A stretch of DNA of 50,912 nt. Source: CAYLSV01 sp964386435 (GTDB lineage: Bacteria; Planctomycetota; Phycisphaerae; Tepidisphaerales; Tepidisphaeraceae). The first letter of the stretch is position 1. Every line of letters starts with the position of its first letter. Positions 22,689-30,899 of this stretch are shown here, one piece after another. Below the pieces are notes generated by a model that saw only the letters and a list, made by a program, of their open reading frames with translations, was not told the DNA's origin and did not search any database. The position numbers were made by a program, and so were the translations under genes. The stretch covers positions 1 to 50,912 of the forward strand of contig CAYLSV010000019.1 in NCBI GenBank assembly GCA_964386435.1. Direction: 5' to 3'.

Positions 22689-23957
22689 GTGGCGACGATC
22701 ACCCTGGACTATGGAACAACCGGTCTGCCGCTGGATTTGGCCGGGCTCAACGCGCGGGTCATGCGGCCGACGTTCGTCAACGGGCTGGCCGACGAGGCGG
22801 CGGGGTTCCGGGAGGCCGTGCGGCAACCAATGGGCGGGCCGCCGATCCGTGACGTGGTGCGGGCGAACGAGCGGGTGGCCGTGGTCATCCCGGATATTAC
22901 GCGGGCGTTGCCGAATGAGCGTTTGCTGACTTGGCTGTTCGAGGAGTTGTCGCACGTGCCGGCGGCGAACTTCGTCATCATCAGCGGCACCGGTTCGCAC
23001 CGGCGGAACACCGACGACGAGTGGGTTCGCATGGTCGGGAGGCGCATCTTCGAGCGGTACCGCTGCATCGACCACGACGGCCACGATCCGGCAACGAGCG
23101 TGAGCGTCGGCACCACGCGGTTCGGTTACGACGTGCCAATGAACCGCGAGTACGTGGAGGCCGACCGGCGGGTGTTGATGGGGTTCATCGAGCCGCACTT
23201 CATGGCGGGATTCTCCGGCGGGTACAAGGCGGTGTTCCCCGGCGTCACCGGCGTCGAGGCGATCATGCACTACCACAACGCCGCGAACATCGGGCACCCG
23301 AAGTCGACGTGGGGCGTCGTTGAGGGCAACCCGACGCAGGAGCACGTGCGGGCCGGCGGCGCGCTCCTTCCGGTGGACTTGCTGGTGAACGTGACGCTCA
23401 ACGCCAAGCGACAGATCACGGCGTTTTTCTGCGGCGACCCGATCGCCGCCCACGACGCCGGCTGCGCCTATTGCAAGAAGACGGCGATGCAGGCGTGCGA
23501 CGAGCCGTTCCCGATCGTGGTCACCACCAACAGCGGCTACCCGCTGGATCAGAATCTGTATCAAACCGTCAAAGGCATGTCGGCCGCGGCGGAGATCGTC
23601 GCGCCCGGCGGCCTCGTCATCGCGGCGGCCCGGTGCAACGACGGCTTCCCGGAACACGGCAATTTCCGCCAGTTTCTCCACGATCATGCTTCGGTCGACG
23701 AAATGCTCACAAAGATCAACGAGCCCGGCTTCCGCATGTTCGACCAGTGGCAGGTGCAGAAGCTGGCCGACATCCTGCGGCGGTGTCGGGTGGCGTTGCG
23801 AAGCGAGATCGACGACGAGGCCGTGCGGCGGGCGTACCTGCTGCCGGTGGACAATGTGCGGGCGGCGATCGATGCGGAGCTGGGCCGCGTGGGACAGGAC
23901 GCCGCGGTGGCGGTGCTGCCGGAGGGGCCGTTGACGATTCCGTACCTGTCGGCATGA
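22689..23957 (+). CDS. LarA-like nickel-pincer racemase family protein (DUF2088)
   Basis: 422 residues, the LarA length. The family binds a nickel-pincer nucleotide and racemises or epimerises 2-hydroxy acids. Residues aligning with characterised LarA are present: D69-x-T-R in IPDITRALPN, H104 in GTGSHRR, H170 and the cofactor-tethering K180 in PHFMAGFSGGYKAVFPG, and the H194/H196 pair in HYHNAAN. PLDQNLYQTVKGMSAA matches the C-terminal domain. Start is the GTG at 22689. No larB, larC or larE is in the window, so cofactor supply must come from elsewhere. It overlaps the next gene by four bases. Confidence 0.9.
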   Translation: MATITLDYGTTGLPLDLAGLNARVMRPTFVNGLADEAAGFREAVRQPMGGPPIRDVVRANERVAVVIPDITRALPNERLLTWLFEELSHVPAANFVIISGTGSHRRNTDDEWVRMVGRRIFERYRCIDHDGHDPATSVSVGTTRFGYDVPMNREYVEADRRVLMGFIEPHFMAGFSGGYKAVFPGVTGVEAIMHYHNAANIGHPKSTWGVVEGNPTQEHVRAGGALLPVDLLVNVTLNAKRQITAFFCGDPIAAHDAGCAYCKKTAMQACDEPFPIVVTTNSGYPLDQNLYQTVKGMSAAAEIVAPGGLVIAAARCNDGFPEHGNFRQFLHDHASVDEMLTKINEPGFRMFDQWQVQKLADILRRCRVALRSEIDDEAVRRAYLLPVDNVRAAIDAELGRVGQDAAVAVLPEGPLTIPYLSA

Positions 23958-24496
23958 TGGTGCTTGCCGTGACCATGTTTTCGCCCGCCACGACGTCCGT
24001 TTTCGCCCACCCGATTCGGCAGATCGTGCTGCCGGGGGCCATGCTGCTCGGGGTGACGCTGGCGTTGCCGGCAATGGTTCACACGGTGGCGGCGGGCGGG
24101 GTGCCGCCGCTGGGGGCCAGGTTGTTGCCGATTTTCTACGCGCCGCTGCTGGCGGCACTTTGGGGGCGGTGGCTGCCGGGCCTGATCGTGGCGGCGGTGG
24201 GGCCGATGTTGCATCACCTGCTTTTCGACGCGCCGACGCTCGGCATGGCGGGGCGACTGGCGGCCGAAGGGGTACTGCTGGTGGCGATGGTCGTCGGCCT
24301 GCTGTTAGCCGCGCAACGATTGCCCGTGGCGGGGCGGGTCGCGGTGGTGACGCTCGCGGGGCCACTGGCGTATCTGCTCGCGGCAGGCGTGGTGCAGCAG
24401 AGCGTGACGCAGCCGATCACGTTCGCGTGGCCGGGGCTGATCGTTCTGGCGCTGCTCGGGCTGCTATTTTCGGCCAACGAGGCACGCGATGCCTGA
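23954..24496 (+). CDS. Small integral membrane protein, possible transporter subunit
   Basis: 180 residues with five or six hydrophobic segments (IVLPGAMLLGVTLALPAMVH, LPIFYAPLLAALWGRWLPGL, GVLLVAMVVGLLLAAQRL, VAVVTLAGPLAYLLAAGVV, PGLIVLALLGLLFSA). The size and topology, with a conserved-looking LLAALWGRWLPGLIVAAVGP block, resemble the substrate-binding S component of ECF vitamin or metal transporters, but no ATPase or T component is adjacent. The start ATG overlaps the stop of the LarA-like gene, and its end overlaps the phosphoribosyltransferase gene, so the three are translationally coupled. Confidence 0.72.
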   Translation: MMVLAVTMFSPATTSVFAHPIRQIVLPGAMLLGVTLALPAMVHTVAAGGVPPLGARLLPIFYAPLLAALWGRWLPGLIVAAVGPMLHHLLFDAPTLGMAGRLAAEGVLLVAMVVGLLLAAQRLPVAGRVAVVTLAGPLAYLLAAGVVQQSVTQPITFAWPGLIVLALLGLLFSANEARDA

Positions 24497-24914
24497 CACC
24501 GAGAAGCAGCCGATCACGTTCGATGTGCTTTGGCAGCGGCTCGCGGCGGTGCCGCGGCCGGAGGTTGACTGCGTTGTCGGCATCCTCCGTGGCGGCCGAT
24601 TGCCCGCGGCGATGGTCGCGCAGCAATTTGATTTGCCGCTGTTCACGATGCGTCTCTCGTTCCGTGATGATGACAACCGCCCGCTCGCCGACGAGCCGCA
24701 ACTCGTCGGCCCGCTGCCCACGCTGCCGCCGGCGGCGCGGGTGCTGCTGGTCGACGACGTCGCCGTTACCGGCCGAACGTTCGAACGGGCCAAGTCGCTG
24801 CTGCCAGGGCACGCCGTGACAACGCTTGCCTGCAAGGGCACGGCCGACGTGGTGCTGCTGCCGGAGGTCAAGCGGTGCGTGCGCTGGCCGTGGAGCGTCA
24901 TCGAGTTGAAGTAG
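24489..24914 (+). CDS. Phosphoribosyltransferase-fold protein
   Basis: 141 residues. VDCVVGILRGGRLPAAMVAQ is the N-terminal substrate loop of type I phosphoribosyltransferases, and RVLLVDDVAVTGRTFERAK is the PRPP-binding motif with its paired aspartates. The protein is shorter than hypoxanthine or xanthine phosphoribosyltransferases and resembles small PRTases used for purine salvage or regulation. The start overlaps the preceding membrane gene by eight bases. Substrate unknown. Confidence 0.88.
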   Translation: MPDTEKQPITFDVLWQRLAAVPRPEVDCVVGILRGGRLPAAMVAQQFDLPLFTMRLSFRDDDNRPLADEPQLVGPLPTLPPAARVLLVDDVAVTGRTFERAKSLLPGHAVTTLACKGTADVVLLPEVKRCVRWPWSVIELK

Positions 24915-24947
24915 CCGCGGAGCCTGCTCCACGCTTCTTTCATGTCA

Positions 24948-26765
24948 TCAGTGCAACCATCGCGCACGAAACGCTGTCAGTGCTTGCTCGATCGCCGTTG
25001 CCTCGGCGAACGCCTGCGACGTCGCGCCTGTCTGGGTCACGTCATCCGTGATGATCCCTTCGACGCCAAAGGCCAGGCAACGGCGGAGGTCGGCGACGTC
25101 GTTGACCGTCCAAACGTACACCTCAATGCCGCGGGCGTGCAGCCGATCGAGCGTCCGCGGGTCGGCGGCGGTCTGGCCGAGGGCGATGAAGTCGACGTCG
25201 AGTTCAGCCAGGTCGCCGAGGCTGGTGGCGACGGTGAGGCCGACCGGCACGTCGGGGGCGAGTGCCCGCGCCTGCACCACGCCGCGGCTTTCGAGTGACA
25301 TGATCAGCACGCGGTCCCGCACGCCAAGCTCATCGACCACCGCCACAACGGCCGGGGCGAGCTGATCGTCGAAGCCGTAGTACTTCAATTCGATCAGCAC
25401 GCGGGCGGTTGGCGTGACGTCTTGCAACGCCCGCCGCAGCGTCGGCAGCGTCTGATTGCCGGGGCCGAGCAGGGCGATTTCGGCAAGTTGATCGGCCGTC
25501 GTGTCCGCAATCTTGCGGGGCGAGCCGGCGACGCGCATCAAGTCGGCGTCATGCGCGACAATCGGCACGCCATCGGCCGAGAGCTGCACGTCCAGCTCCA
25601 CCACATCGGCCCCGGCGGCCAACGCGTCGCCGAACGCCAGCCGCGAATTCTCCGGGGCGTCGGCCACGTCGCCGCGGTGGGAGATGATCAGCGGCGACTG
25701 CTCCGGCAACGCCCGCACCCCGGCCGCCAACGTGGTCCCGAGGGCCACCAGAATCACGACAAGGCCCGCGAGCCACACCGCCAACCCGTTCCGCCAGCGC
25801 AGTAATCGGAGCCGCACGATCGGTTCAACGGGCTCGACATTCCGGCCGAACAGCAGGGCGAGCAGCGTGCCGAACCAGGCGACGATGACGAAGCTGATCG
25901 CCTCCGCCACCGTCGCCTGCAATGCCGCGGCCAGCAGAAACAATGCGATTGCAAGCCGCGACGTGCCGGCGAAGGACGCGAGCCCAACCAGCCCGGCCGC
26001 CACAATGCCGGCGACAACGGAGATGATCGCAGCCCCGATTGCGAACCCGATCAGCAACCCGCCGATCCGCCCGGCCCGCCCGCCGGTGAGCCGCCAGCTC
26101 TGGACCAACGCCGCCCGCGGCGCCGCCCGCTCGAACAGCACGATCGGCAGCGTTAAGCAAAGCCGCGCTACGCCAATCAACCCGCCAACAGCCGCGACGA
26201 GCAGACCAATTGCCACACCGACCGCCGACCACCAGAACACGGGCGGCCGCCGGGCGAGGTAGTAGTTCACGTCCAGCTCGCCCATCACCACCGGCCACGC
26301 CGAGGCCGCCGCGACGAGCAGCCCCGGCAGCATCAGCCCGCCGAGAATCACGACCAGCCACGCCGCCAGCCACGCCAGCCGCGGCCACGCCATCACCACA
26401 CGCCCCAGTCGTCGAACGAGCCGCCCCTCGTCGCCGACCACGGCGAGGATGCCGGCGAGTTGTGCGAACCGCGAGGCGAACAACCCGACCCCCGCCAGCA
26501 CCGCCAACGTCAAGCCCGCCGGCGACAGGAAGAACCCGATCAGATCGGCGTTGCTGATCGCCGCCCGCTCCTCACGCACCACCAGCCACCGCGCCACCCA
26601 CGCCAGCAGTGGCGACACGGTCGCCAACAGTACCAGATCCACCGCCACATGCATCACCGCCATCGCCCGCCATTGCCGCCGCACCCGCCGCAAATTCGGT
26701 GNNNNNNNNNNCCGCCGCAAGCTTTCGGTGAGCATCGGTCGAAGCTGGGCGGGTGCGGCCGTCAT
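24948..26765 (-). CDS. Membrane-anchored glycerophosphodiester phosphodiesterase
   Basis: 605 residues from the ATG at 26765. Residues ~30-345 contain about eight hydrophobic segments of the GPDPase membrane-domain type (ADLIGFFLSPAGLTLAVLAG, LPIVLFERAAPRAALVQSWR, AISFVIVAWFGTLLALLFG). Residues ~355-600 are the catalytic domain: IISHRGDVADAPENS, VVELDVQLSADGVPIVAHD, VLIELKYYG and VYVWTVNDVADLRR...GVEGIITDD. It hydrolyses glycerophosphodiesters to sn-glycerol 3-phosphate and an alcohol. Bases 26702-26711 are N within codons ~18-22, so the frame of the first residues depends on the true gap length. It converges on the phosphoribosyltransferase gene. Confidence 0.9.
   Translation of the reverse strand: MTAAPAQLRPMLTESLRRXXXXPNLRRVRRQWRAMAVMHVAVDLVLLATVSPLLAWVARWLVVREERAAISNADLIGFFLSPAGLTLAVLAGVGLFASRFAQLAGILAVVGDEGRLVRRLGRVVMAWPRLAWLAAWLVVILGGLMLPGLLVAAASAWPVVMGELDVNYYLARRPPVFWWSAVGVAIGLLVAAVGGLIGVARLCLTLPIVLFERAAPRAALVQSWRLTGGRAGRIGGLLIGFAIGAAIISVVAGIVAAGLVGLASFAGTSRLAIALFLLAAALQATVAEAISFVIVAWFGTLLALLFGRNVEPVEPIVRLRLLRWRNGLAVWLAGLVVILVALGTTLAAGVRALPEQSPLIISHRGDVADAPENSRLAFGDALAAGADVVELDVQLSADGVPIVAHDADLMRVAGSPRKIADTTADQLAEIALLGPGNQTLPTLRRALQDVTPTARVLIELKYYGFDDQLAPAVVAVVDELGVRDRVLIMSLESRGVVQARALAPDVPVGLTVATSLGDLAELDVDFIALGQTAADPRTLDRLHARGIEVYVWTVNDVADLRRCLAFGVEGIITDDVTQTGATSQAFAEATAIEQALTAFRARWLH
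26702..26711. other. Ten-base assembly gap between direct repeats
   Basis: The gap is preceded by CCGCCGCAAATTCGGTG and followed by CCGCCGCAAGCTTTCGGTG, a direct repeat with small differences. A collapsed tandem repeat in the 5' coding end of the glycerophosphodiesterase gene would explain it. Confidence 0.7.
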
Positions 26766-26880
26766 CAAGCACCATCGTCGCGGGTGCGCGGCCGCGTGCA
26801 ACCCGCACGAAGTTCCGGCAGCCGTTGCTGACCGCCGGCCTACGTTGTGGCTTCCGCGCCCGTTCGTCGAAAGGTTTGCC

Positions 26881-27876
26881 ATGTTCTGCCGCCTCGCCGT
26901 TTGCCTGCTCGCACTGCTCCTCGTCGGCTGCGCCGGCCGAACGCCGCCGACCGCCGGCATCCCGCACTTCGTCGGGCCGGGCGATGCCGACGGCCTGGCC
27001 CAGTTGCTGGCGTACGACAGCCGCGGGCTGACGAAGTTGCCGCCGGATTACGTGCTGCGGCGGCTGCGGACGCGGGAAGAGGTGCCGGACATCGCCGCGG
27101 CCTTCGACGCGGTGGTCGCCGCCGACTCACCGGCGACGCGGGCGGCGTTGCTGCGGGCAATCGAGCTCGACTTCATCCACTCGGCCGACACATCGTCGCT
27201 TGATCTGCTCGGGCTGGAGCTGGGCGAGCGGTTCAAGTCGTTTGATTGGCAGGAAAACGATTACCCCGGCGGGGCGGAAGGGCCTAACGAGATGTACGCC
27301 GGTACGCTGGCCGACGCGCTGGATTCGGTGACGCCCGAACGCCGGGCGAACCGGGCGGCCGTCGCCGTGATCCGGCGGGTCGAGGCGACCGACGCGCTTT
27401 GGGATTACATGCTCGCCCAGTGGCAACCGGTGCCGGGCGAGGACAGCAAAAAGCTCAACCTTCACGCCGTCGACGCCTACGTCACGATGCGGAACGCAGC
27501 CGCCGAGGACGGCATCGATTTGACGATCCTCTCGGGCCACCGTGACCCCAAGCGGGCCGCCGCTAACGCCGCCCGCGTCGGCAACAGCTTCGCCGTTGCC
27601 AGCTTCTCCTCCCACTCACTTGGTCTGGCGATTGACGTCGAACTACCCCGAGCCGACCAGGGCCGCTTCCGCCTCTCGACAACGCCGATGGCCGACGTCG
27701 TCGCCATGCGCCGCTCGCCGGTCCACAAGTGGCTGCACCTCCACGCCCACAAGTTCGGCTGGTACCCGTTTCAACACGAACCCTGGCACTGGGAATACAA
27801 CCCACCCGGCTTCCGCGACGTCTTCTTCGCCAACCGCCAGAGCGGCACCCCGCCCCGAGTCGACGTGGACGACTGA
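26881..27876 (+). CDS. Lipoprotein of the VanY / M15 carboxypeptidase family
   Basis: 331 residues. A type II signal peptide ends in a lipobox (ALLLVGCAGR), so the protein is probably lipid-anchored outside the inner membrane. Residues 30-190 are a helical region without a recognised domain. The C-terminal ~130 residues are a D-alanyl-D-alanine carboxypeptidase fold: LTILSGHRDPKRAAAN, the zinc-binding FSSHSLGLAIDVEL (~241-254) and HEPWHWEYN (~299-307). The His and Asp ligands and the last His are present. A role in trimming peptidoglycan stem peptides is likely. It is divergent from the glycerophosphodiesterase gene and ends 26 bp from the convergent DedA-like gene. Confidence 0.88.
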   Translation: MFCRLAVCLLALLLVGCAGRTPPTAGIPHFVGPGDADGLAQLLAYDSRGLTKLPPDYVLRRLRTREEVPDIAAAFDAVVAADSPATRAALLRAIELDFIHSADTSSLDLLGLELGERFKSFDWQENDYPGGAEGPNEMYAGTLADALDSVTPERRANRAAVAVIRRVEATDALWDYMLAQWQPVPGEDSKKLNLHAVDAYVTMRNAAAEDGIDLTILSGHRDPKRAAANAARVGNSFAVASFSSHSLGLAIDVELPRADQGRFRLSTTPMADVVAMRRSPVHKWLHLHAHKFGWYPFQHEPWHWEYNPPGFRDVFFANRQSGTPPRVDVDD

Positions 27877-27902
27877 CGCCCGTTCGGCACGGTTGAGGTC
27901 GA

Positions 27903-28601
27903 TCACCCCGACCCGCCGGCGAACCGGCCGACGAGCCACAGCCCCGCCAGCGCGGCCACGGCCAGGGCCAGCGACTTGAGCTTGTGCCGGCGGATGAACT
28001 GCTCGGCGGCGTCGCCCAGCCACCACACCAGCCCGGCAAGGCCGAAGTAGCGGATGCCGCGGGAGATCGCCGCCGCCAGCATGAACATCGGGAAGCCGTA
28101 CCCGGTGGCCCCGGCCGCGAGCATGGCGATCTGGAACGGCACCGGCATCACGCTCACCGCCATGATGAACCAGAAGCCGTGCTCGTTCATCAACCCGGTC
28201 GCTTGGGCGAAGGTCTCCTGCTGGCCCGTCTGCTCGATGAACCACGCGCCAACCGTTTGCATGAAGGCCACGCCCACCGCGTACCCGGCCGCCGCCCCGG
28301 CGAGGCAGCCCAGCAGGGCGACGCCCGCCAACGCCCACAGCCGGTCCCGCCGCTTTTGCATCAGCGGCACCAGCACCGCCTCCAGCGGGATCGGGAGGAT
28401 GATCGATTCGAGGAACGACGCCACCCCCAAGCCCGTGAGCATCCACCGGCTGTCGAGCCACGCCTCGGTCCGGCGGCGCAGCGTGGGGAACCGGAACAGC
28501 GGCGGCCGGCCCGGCCCGGCAGAATCCACTGGAGGATCCACTGGAGAATCCACGCGATCGCTCGTCTCGGCCAAGGGCGGCATGGGGTGCGGGGGGGGCA
28601 A
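27903..28601 (-). CDS. DedA/YqaA-type membrane protein (SNARE-associated family)
   Basis: 232 residues. After a ~45-residue cytoplasmic tail come about five membrane segments. GVASFLESIILPIPLEAVLV carries the family's conserved glutamate and proline pattern, and VSVMPVPFQIAMLAAGATG plus a basic loop AAAISRGIRYFGLAGLVWWL match the YqaA/DedA second half. Relatives move lipid carriers or maintain envelope potential. The tail contains a tandem DNA repeat encoding DPPVDS units (28523-28552). An alternative start lies at 28583. It is divergent from the STAS gene. Confidence 0.85.
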   Translation of the reverse strand: MPPPHPMPPLAETSDRVDSPVDPPVDSAGPGRPPLFRFPTLRRRTEAWLDSRWMLTGLGVASFLESIILPIPLEAVLVPLMQKRRDRLWALAGVALLGCLAGAAAGYAVGVAFMQTVGAWFIEQTGQQETFAQATGLMNEHGFWFIMAVSVMPVPFQIAMLAAGATGYGFPMFMLAAAISRGIRYFGLAGLVWWLGDAAEQFIRRHKLKSLALAVAALAGLWLVGRFAGGSG

Positions 28602-28768
28602 ACCCGGTGCCGAGGGCGTAATCCGGCGGTTTCGGCTGGCACTGGGAATTCCGCCGCTGGCAGGGCGGGGCGGGCCTGTTACACTCGCGTCGGCTGCGGC
28701 CGATCGCCGCGCGTCGCACTCCGCGGATCCGCCTGGCGATCCCCGGCAACCCCTGGCAGAGACGACCC

Positions 28769-29128
28769 ATGAACCTGACGCTCCAAGGCATCGAAAAAGA
28801 CGGCCTCGTGAAAGTCGCCACCGAAGGCAACATCACCAGCGCCGACACCCCCACCGCCGGGGCCAACCCGCTGCAAAAGGCCCTTGGGCCGACGTGGAAC
28901 ACAATGCGCGTCCTCATGGACATGACCGAGACGAACTACATCGACTCCAGCGCCATCGGCTGGCTCATCGCCACCAGCAAGCAGCTCAAGGCCGGCGGCG
29001 GGGCGTTGGTGATCTTCGGCGTTCAGCCGCCGGTGCGGCAGGTGCTGGACCTGCTCAAGGTCGGTAAGGTCGTGCCGCTGGTCGCCGATGAGAGCGAAGC
29101 TCGCGCCGTGATCGCCCCGACCGACTAG
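28769..29128 (+). CDS. STAS-domain protein (anti-sigma factor antagonist type)
   Basis: 119 residues consisting of one STAS domain: the strand VRVLMDMTETNYIDSSAIGW contains the conserved DSS phosphorylation site and is followed by the helix WLIATSKQLKAGGGALVIFG, then PPVRQVLDLLKVGKVVPLVA. It is slightly longer than SpoIIAA because of an N-terminal insertion (SADTPTAGANPLQKALGPTW). Relatives bind anti-sigma kinases or act in stressosome-like switches. No kinase or sigma gene is adjacent. The next gene, 50 bp downstream, is a secretion-type ATPase. Confidence 0.9.
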   Translation: MNLTLQGIEKDGLVKVATEGNITSADTPTAGANPLQKALGPTWNTMRVLMDMTETNYIDSSAIGWLIATSKQLKAGGGALVIFGVQPPVRQVLDLLKVGKVVPLVADESEARAVIAPTD

Positions 29129-29178
29129 CCGCCTGACTCGCCCGCCGCCTTCTGATTCCCGCAATTGCCGAGAGCCCG

Positions 29179-30438
29179 ATGACCAATCCGTCCCTGCCGA
29201 AGATGAACGATGACGACCGCGCGTTCATGGTGAACGTCAGCGCCGAAGGCTCCGAGGAGGCCACCGCCGACCTCATCGAGCACGCCGTGAACATGGGGGC
29301 CAGCGACCTCTTCATCGTGGCCAACGACGGCCACTACGCCGCCATGGTCCGGCATTTGGGCATCGTCCGCACCATCAGCATCCTCACGCCCGAGATCGGC
29401 AAGCGCGTCTTGGGCCACATCCGCGCCGCCAGCGGCATGGAAGTCAAAGACCGTCGCCCGGCCGAGGGCCGCTGGATCTACGAGCCGGACGACGATTCGG
29501 ACGCCACGGTCGACCTCCGGCTGTCGATGATCCCGACGCTTTACGGCGAGGATGTCGCCATCCGCCTGCTCGGCCGCGACGGGGCGTTGTTCCGGTTGCC
29601 GGCGCTGGGCATGACGCCCAAGCAGCTCGGCGAGTACCAGCAAATGATCGGCAGCCCCAGCGGCCTGATCCTGATCACCGGCCCCACGGGCAGCGGCAAG
29701 ACGGCCACGCTCTACGCGACGCTCCTCGAGCTCAACGACGGCAAGCGGAAGATCAACACCATCGAAGACCCGGTCGAATACGCCGTCGACGGCCTCCGGC
29801 AGAGCCAGACGAACCCGGCGATCGACCTCAACTTTGCGGACCTGCTCAAGAGCGTGCTGCGGCAGAACCCGGACGTGGTCATGATCGGTGAGGTCCGCGA
29901 CGCCGAGACGGCACTCACGGCCGTGCGGGCGGCCAACAGCGGCATGCTGGTGCTGGCGACGCTGCACGCCCCCAACGCCGCCAGCGCGATCCAGTCGATG
30001 CGCGGCTACGACATCCCCAGCCACTTCCTGTCCACCAGCCTCCGCGGCGTTGTCAGCCAGCGGCTCGTCCGCACGCTGGACCTGAGCACCCGCCAGGAAC
30101 TGGACATCACCGACAACCCGCACACGTTCGACGACATCAAGACCCTGCTCAAGCCCGGCGAGGGCACCAAGCTGTACATGCCCGGCCCGGCCGAGAGCAA
30201 CCACATGAGCGGCTACACCGGCCGCACCGGCGTGTATGAGGTGATGACGATCAGCAAAAACGTCCGCAACCTGATCGCAGAGGGCCGCCCGACCAGCGAA
30301 ATCAGCAAGCAGGCCGCCGCCGACGGCATGCTCGAGTTCCGCCAGGCCGCACTCCTCAAGGTCGCCCAAGGCGTGACCACCACGGAGGAAGTCTTCCGCG
30401 TGATCCCGAGCGAGCAGCTGATGATGGACGCGTATTGA
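29179..30438 (+). CDS. GspE/PilB/PilT-type secretion ATPase, lacking the N1 domain
   Basis: 419 residues, shorter than GspE or PilB (~500-570) because the N-terminal N1 domain is missing. The PAS-like N2 region (ADLIEHAVNMGASDLFI) precedes an RLSMIPTLYGEDVAIRLLGR block. Walker A is GPTGSGKT at ~168-175, the Asp box TIEDPVEYAVDG follows, and Walker B with the His box is IGEVRDAETALTAVRAANSG ... LATLHAPNAASAI. The four-cysteine zinc motif of GspE/PilB is absent; the corresponding region reads SGYTGRTGVYEVM. It could energise a type IV pilus or type II-like machine whose other parts lie elsewhere. It is probably co-transcribed with the STAS gene. Confidence 0.92.
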   Translation: MTNPSLPKMNDDDRAFMVNVSAEGSEEATADLIEHAVNMGASDLFIVANDGHYAAMVRHLGIVRTISILTPEIGKRVLGHIRAASGMEVKDRRPAEGRWIYEPDDDSDATVDLRLSMIPTLYGEDVAIRLLGRDGALFRLPALGMTPKQLGEYQQMIGSPSGLILITGPTGSGKTATLYATLLELNDGKRKINTIEDPVEYAVDGLRQSQTNPAIDLNFADLLKSVLRQNPDVVMIGEVRDAETALTAVRAANSGMLVLATLHAPNAASAIQSMRGYDIPSHFLSTSLRGVVSQRLVRTLDLSTRQELDITDNPHTFDDIKTLLKPGEGTKLYMPGPAESNHMSGYTGRTGVYEVMTISKNVRNLIAEGRPTSEISKQAAADGMLEFRQAALLKVAQGVTTTEEVFRVIPSEQLMMDAY

Positions 30439-30455
30439 GGCGTTGGCGGAGGCAA

Positions 30456-30548
30456 TAGGCGATGGGAATTAGGTGTTAGGCCGGAGGCTCGACAGGGGCG
30501 TGAACCTCCTGCCAAGCTTCCGGCCTCACACCTGATTCCTATCGCCTA
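30456..30548. repeat. Inverted repeat with 34-bp arms between the ATPase and PII genes
   Basis: 30456-30489 (TAGGCGATGGGAATTAGGTG continuing TTAGGCCGGAGGCT) and 30515-30548 are reverse complements at 30 of 34 positions around a 25-base loop. It occupies the convergent gap and may act as a bidirectional terminator, though without a T-tract. The sequence is unrelated to the GGCGG-type palindrome family. Confidence 0.75.
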
Positions 30549-30560
30549 CCACCTACCCCC

Positions 30561-30899
30561 TCAAAGCGCGTCCTCATTTATCTCGCCCGTCCGAATCCGC
30601 ATCACGTCGCTGATCGGGTAGGCAAAGATCTTGCCGTCGCCAACGTTTCCGCTGCGGGCCGCCTTGGCAATGGCCTCCATGGCCGCCGGGGCGTCGGACG
30701 TTTTGACACACACCTTCACCAGCGTCTTGCCGACAAACGACGACTCCACCGTCGCCCCGCGGTAAGTCTCTTTGTGGCCCAGCTGACGCCCGTACCCCCG
30801 GGCATCCAGCACGGTCATGCCCAACACGCCCATTTGCGCGAGGGCACCCTTGACCACATCGAGGCGGTCGGCGTTGATAACGGCTTCAATCATCTGCAT
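30561..30899 (-). CDS. PII signal-transduction protein without the T-loop tyrosine
   Basis: 112 residues, the exact PII length. MIEAVINADRLDVVKGALAQ, MGVLGMTVLDARGYGRQLGH and the C-terminal GDGKIFAYPISDVMRIRTGE are the PII signatures. The ATP-binding and 2-oxoglutarate-responsive residues in these blocks look intact. In the T-loop the sequence is ETYRGATVESSFVGK: position 51, the tyrosine uridylylated in proteobacteria, is valine, so uridylylation is not expected. The ATG at 30899 has GGAGAT about eight bases upstream. No amtB or glnA is adjacent, so its target is unknown. Confidence 0.93.
   Translation of the reverse strand: MQMIEAVINADRLDVVKGALAQMGVLGMTVLDARGYGRQLGHKETYRGATVESSFVGKTLVKVCVKTSDAPAAMEAIAKAARSGNVGDGKIFAYPISDVMRIRTGEINEDAL

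Noticed and set aside
22335..24365. 676-codon minus-strand open frame opposite the glycosyltransferase and LarA-like genes
   Set aside because: Low-complexity proline/arginine start and histidine-rich body; it spans two well-identified plus-strand genes.
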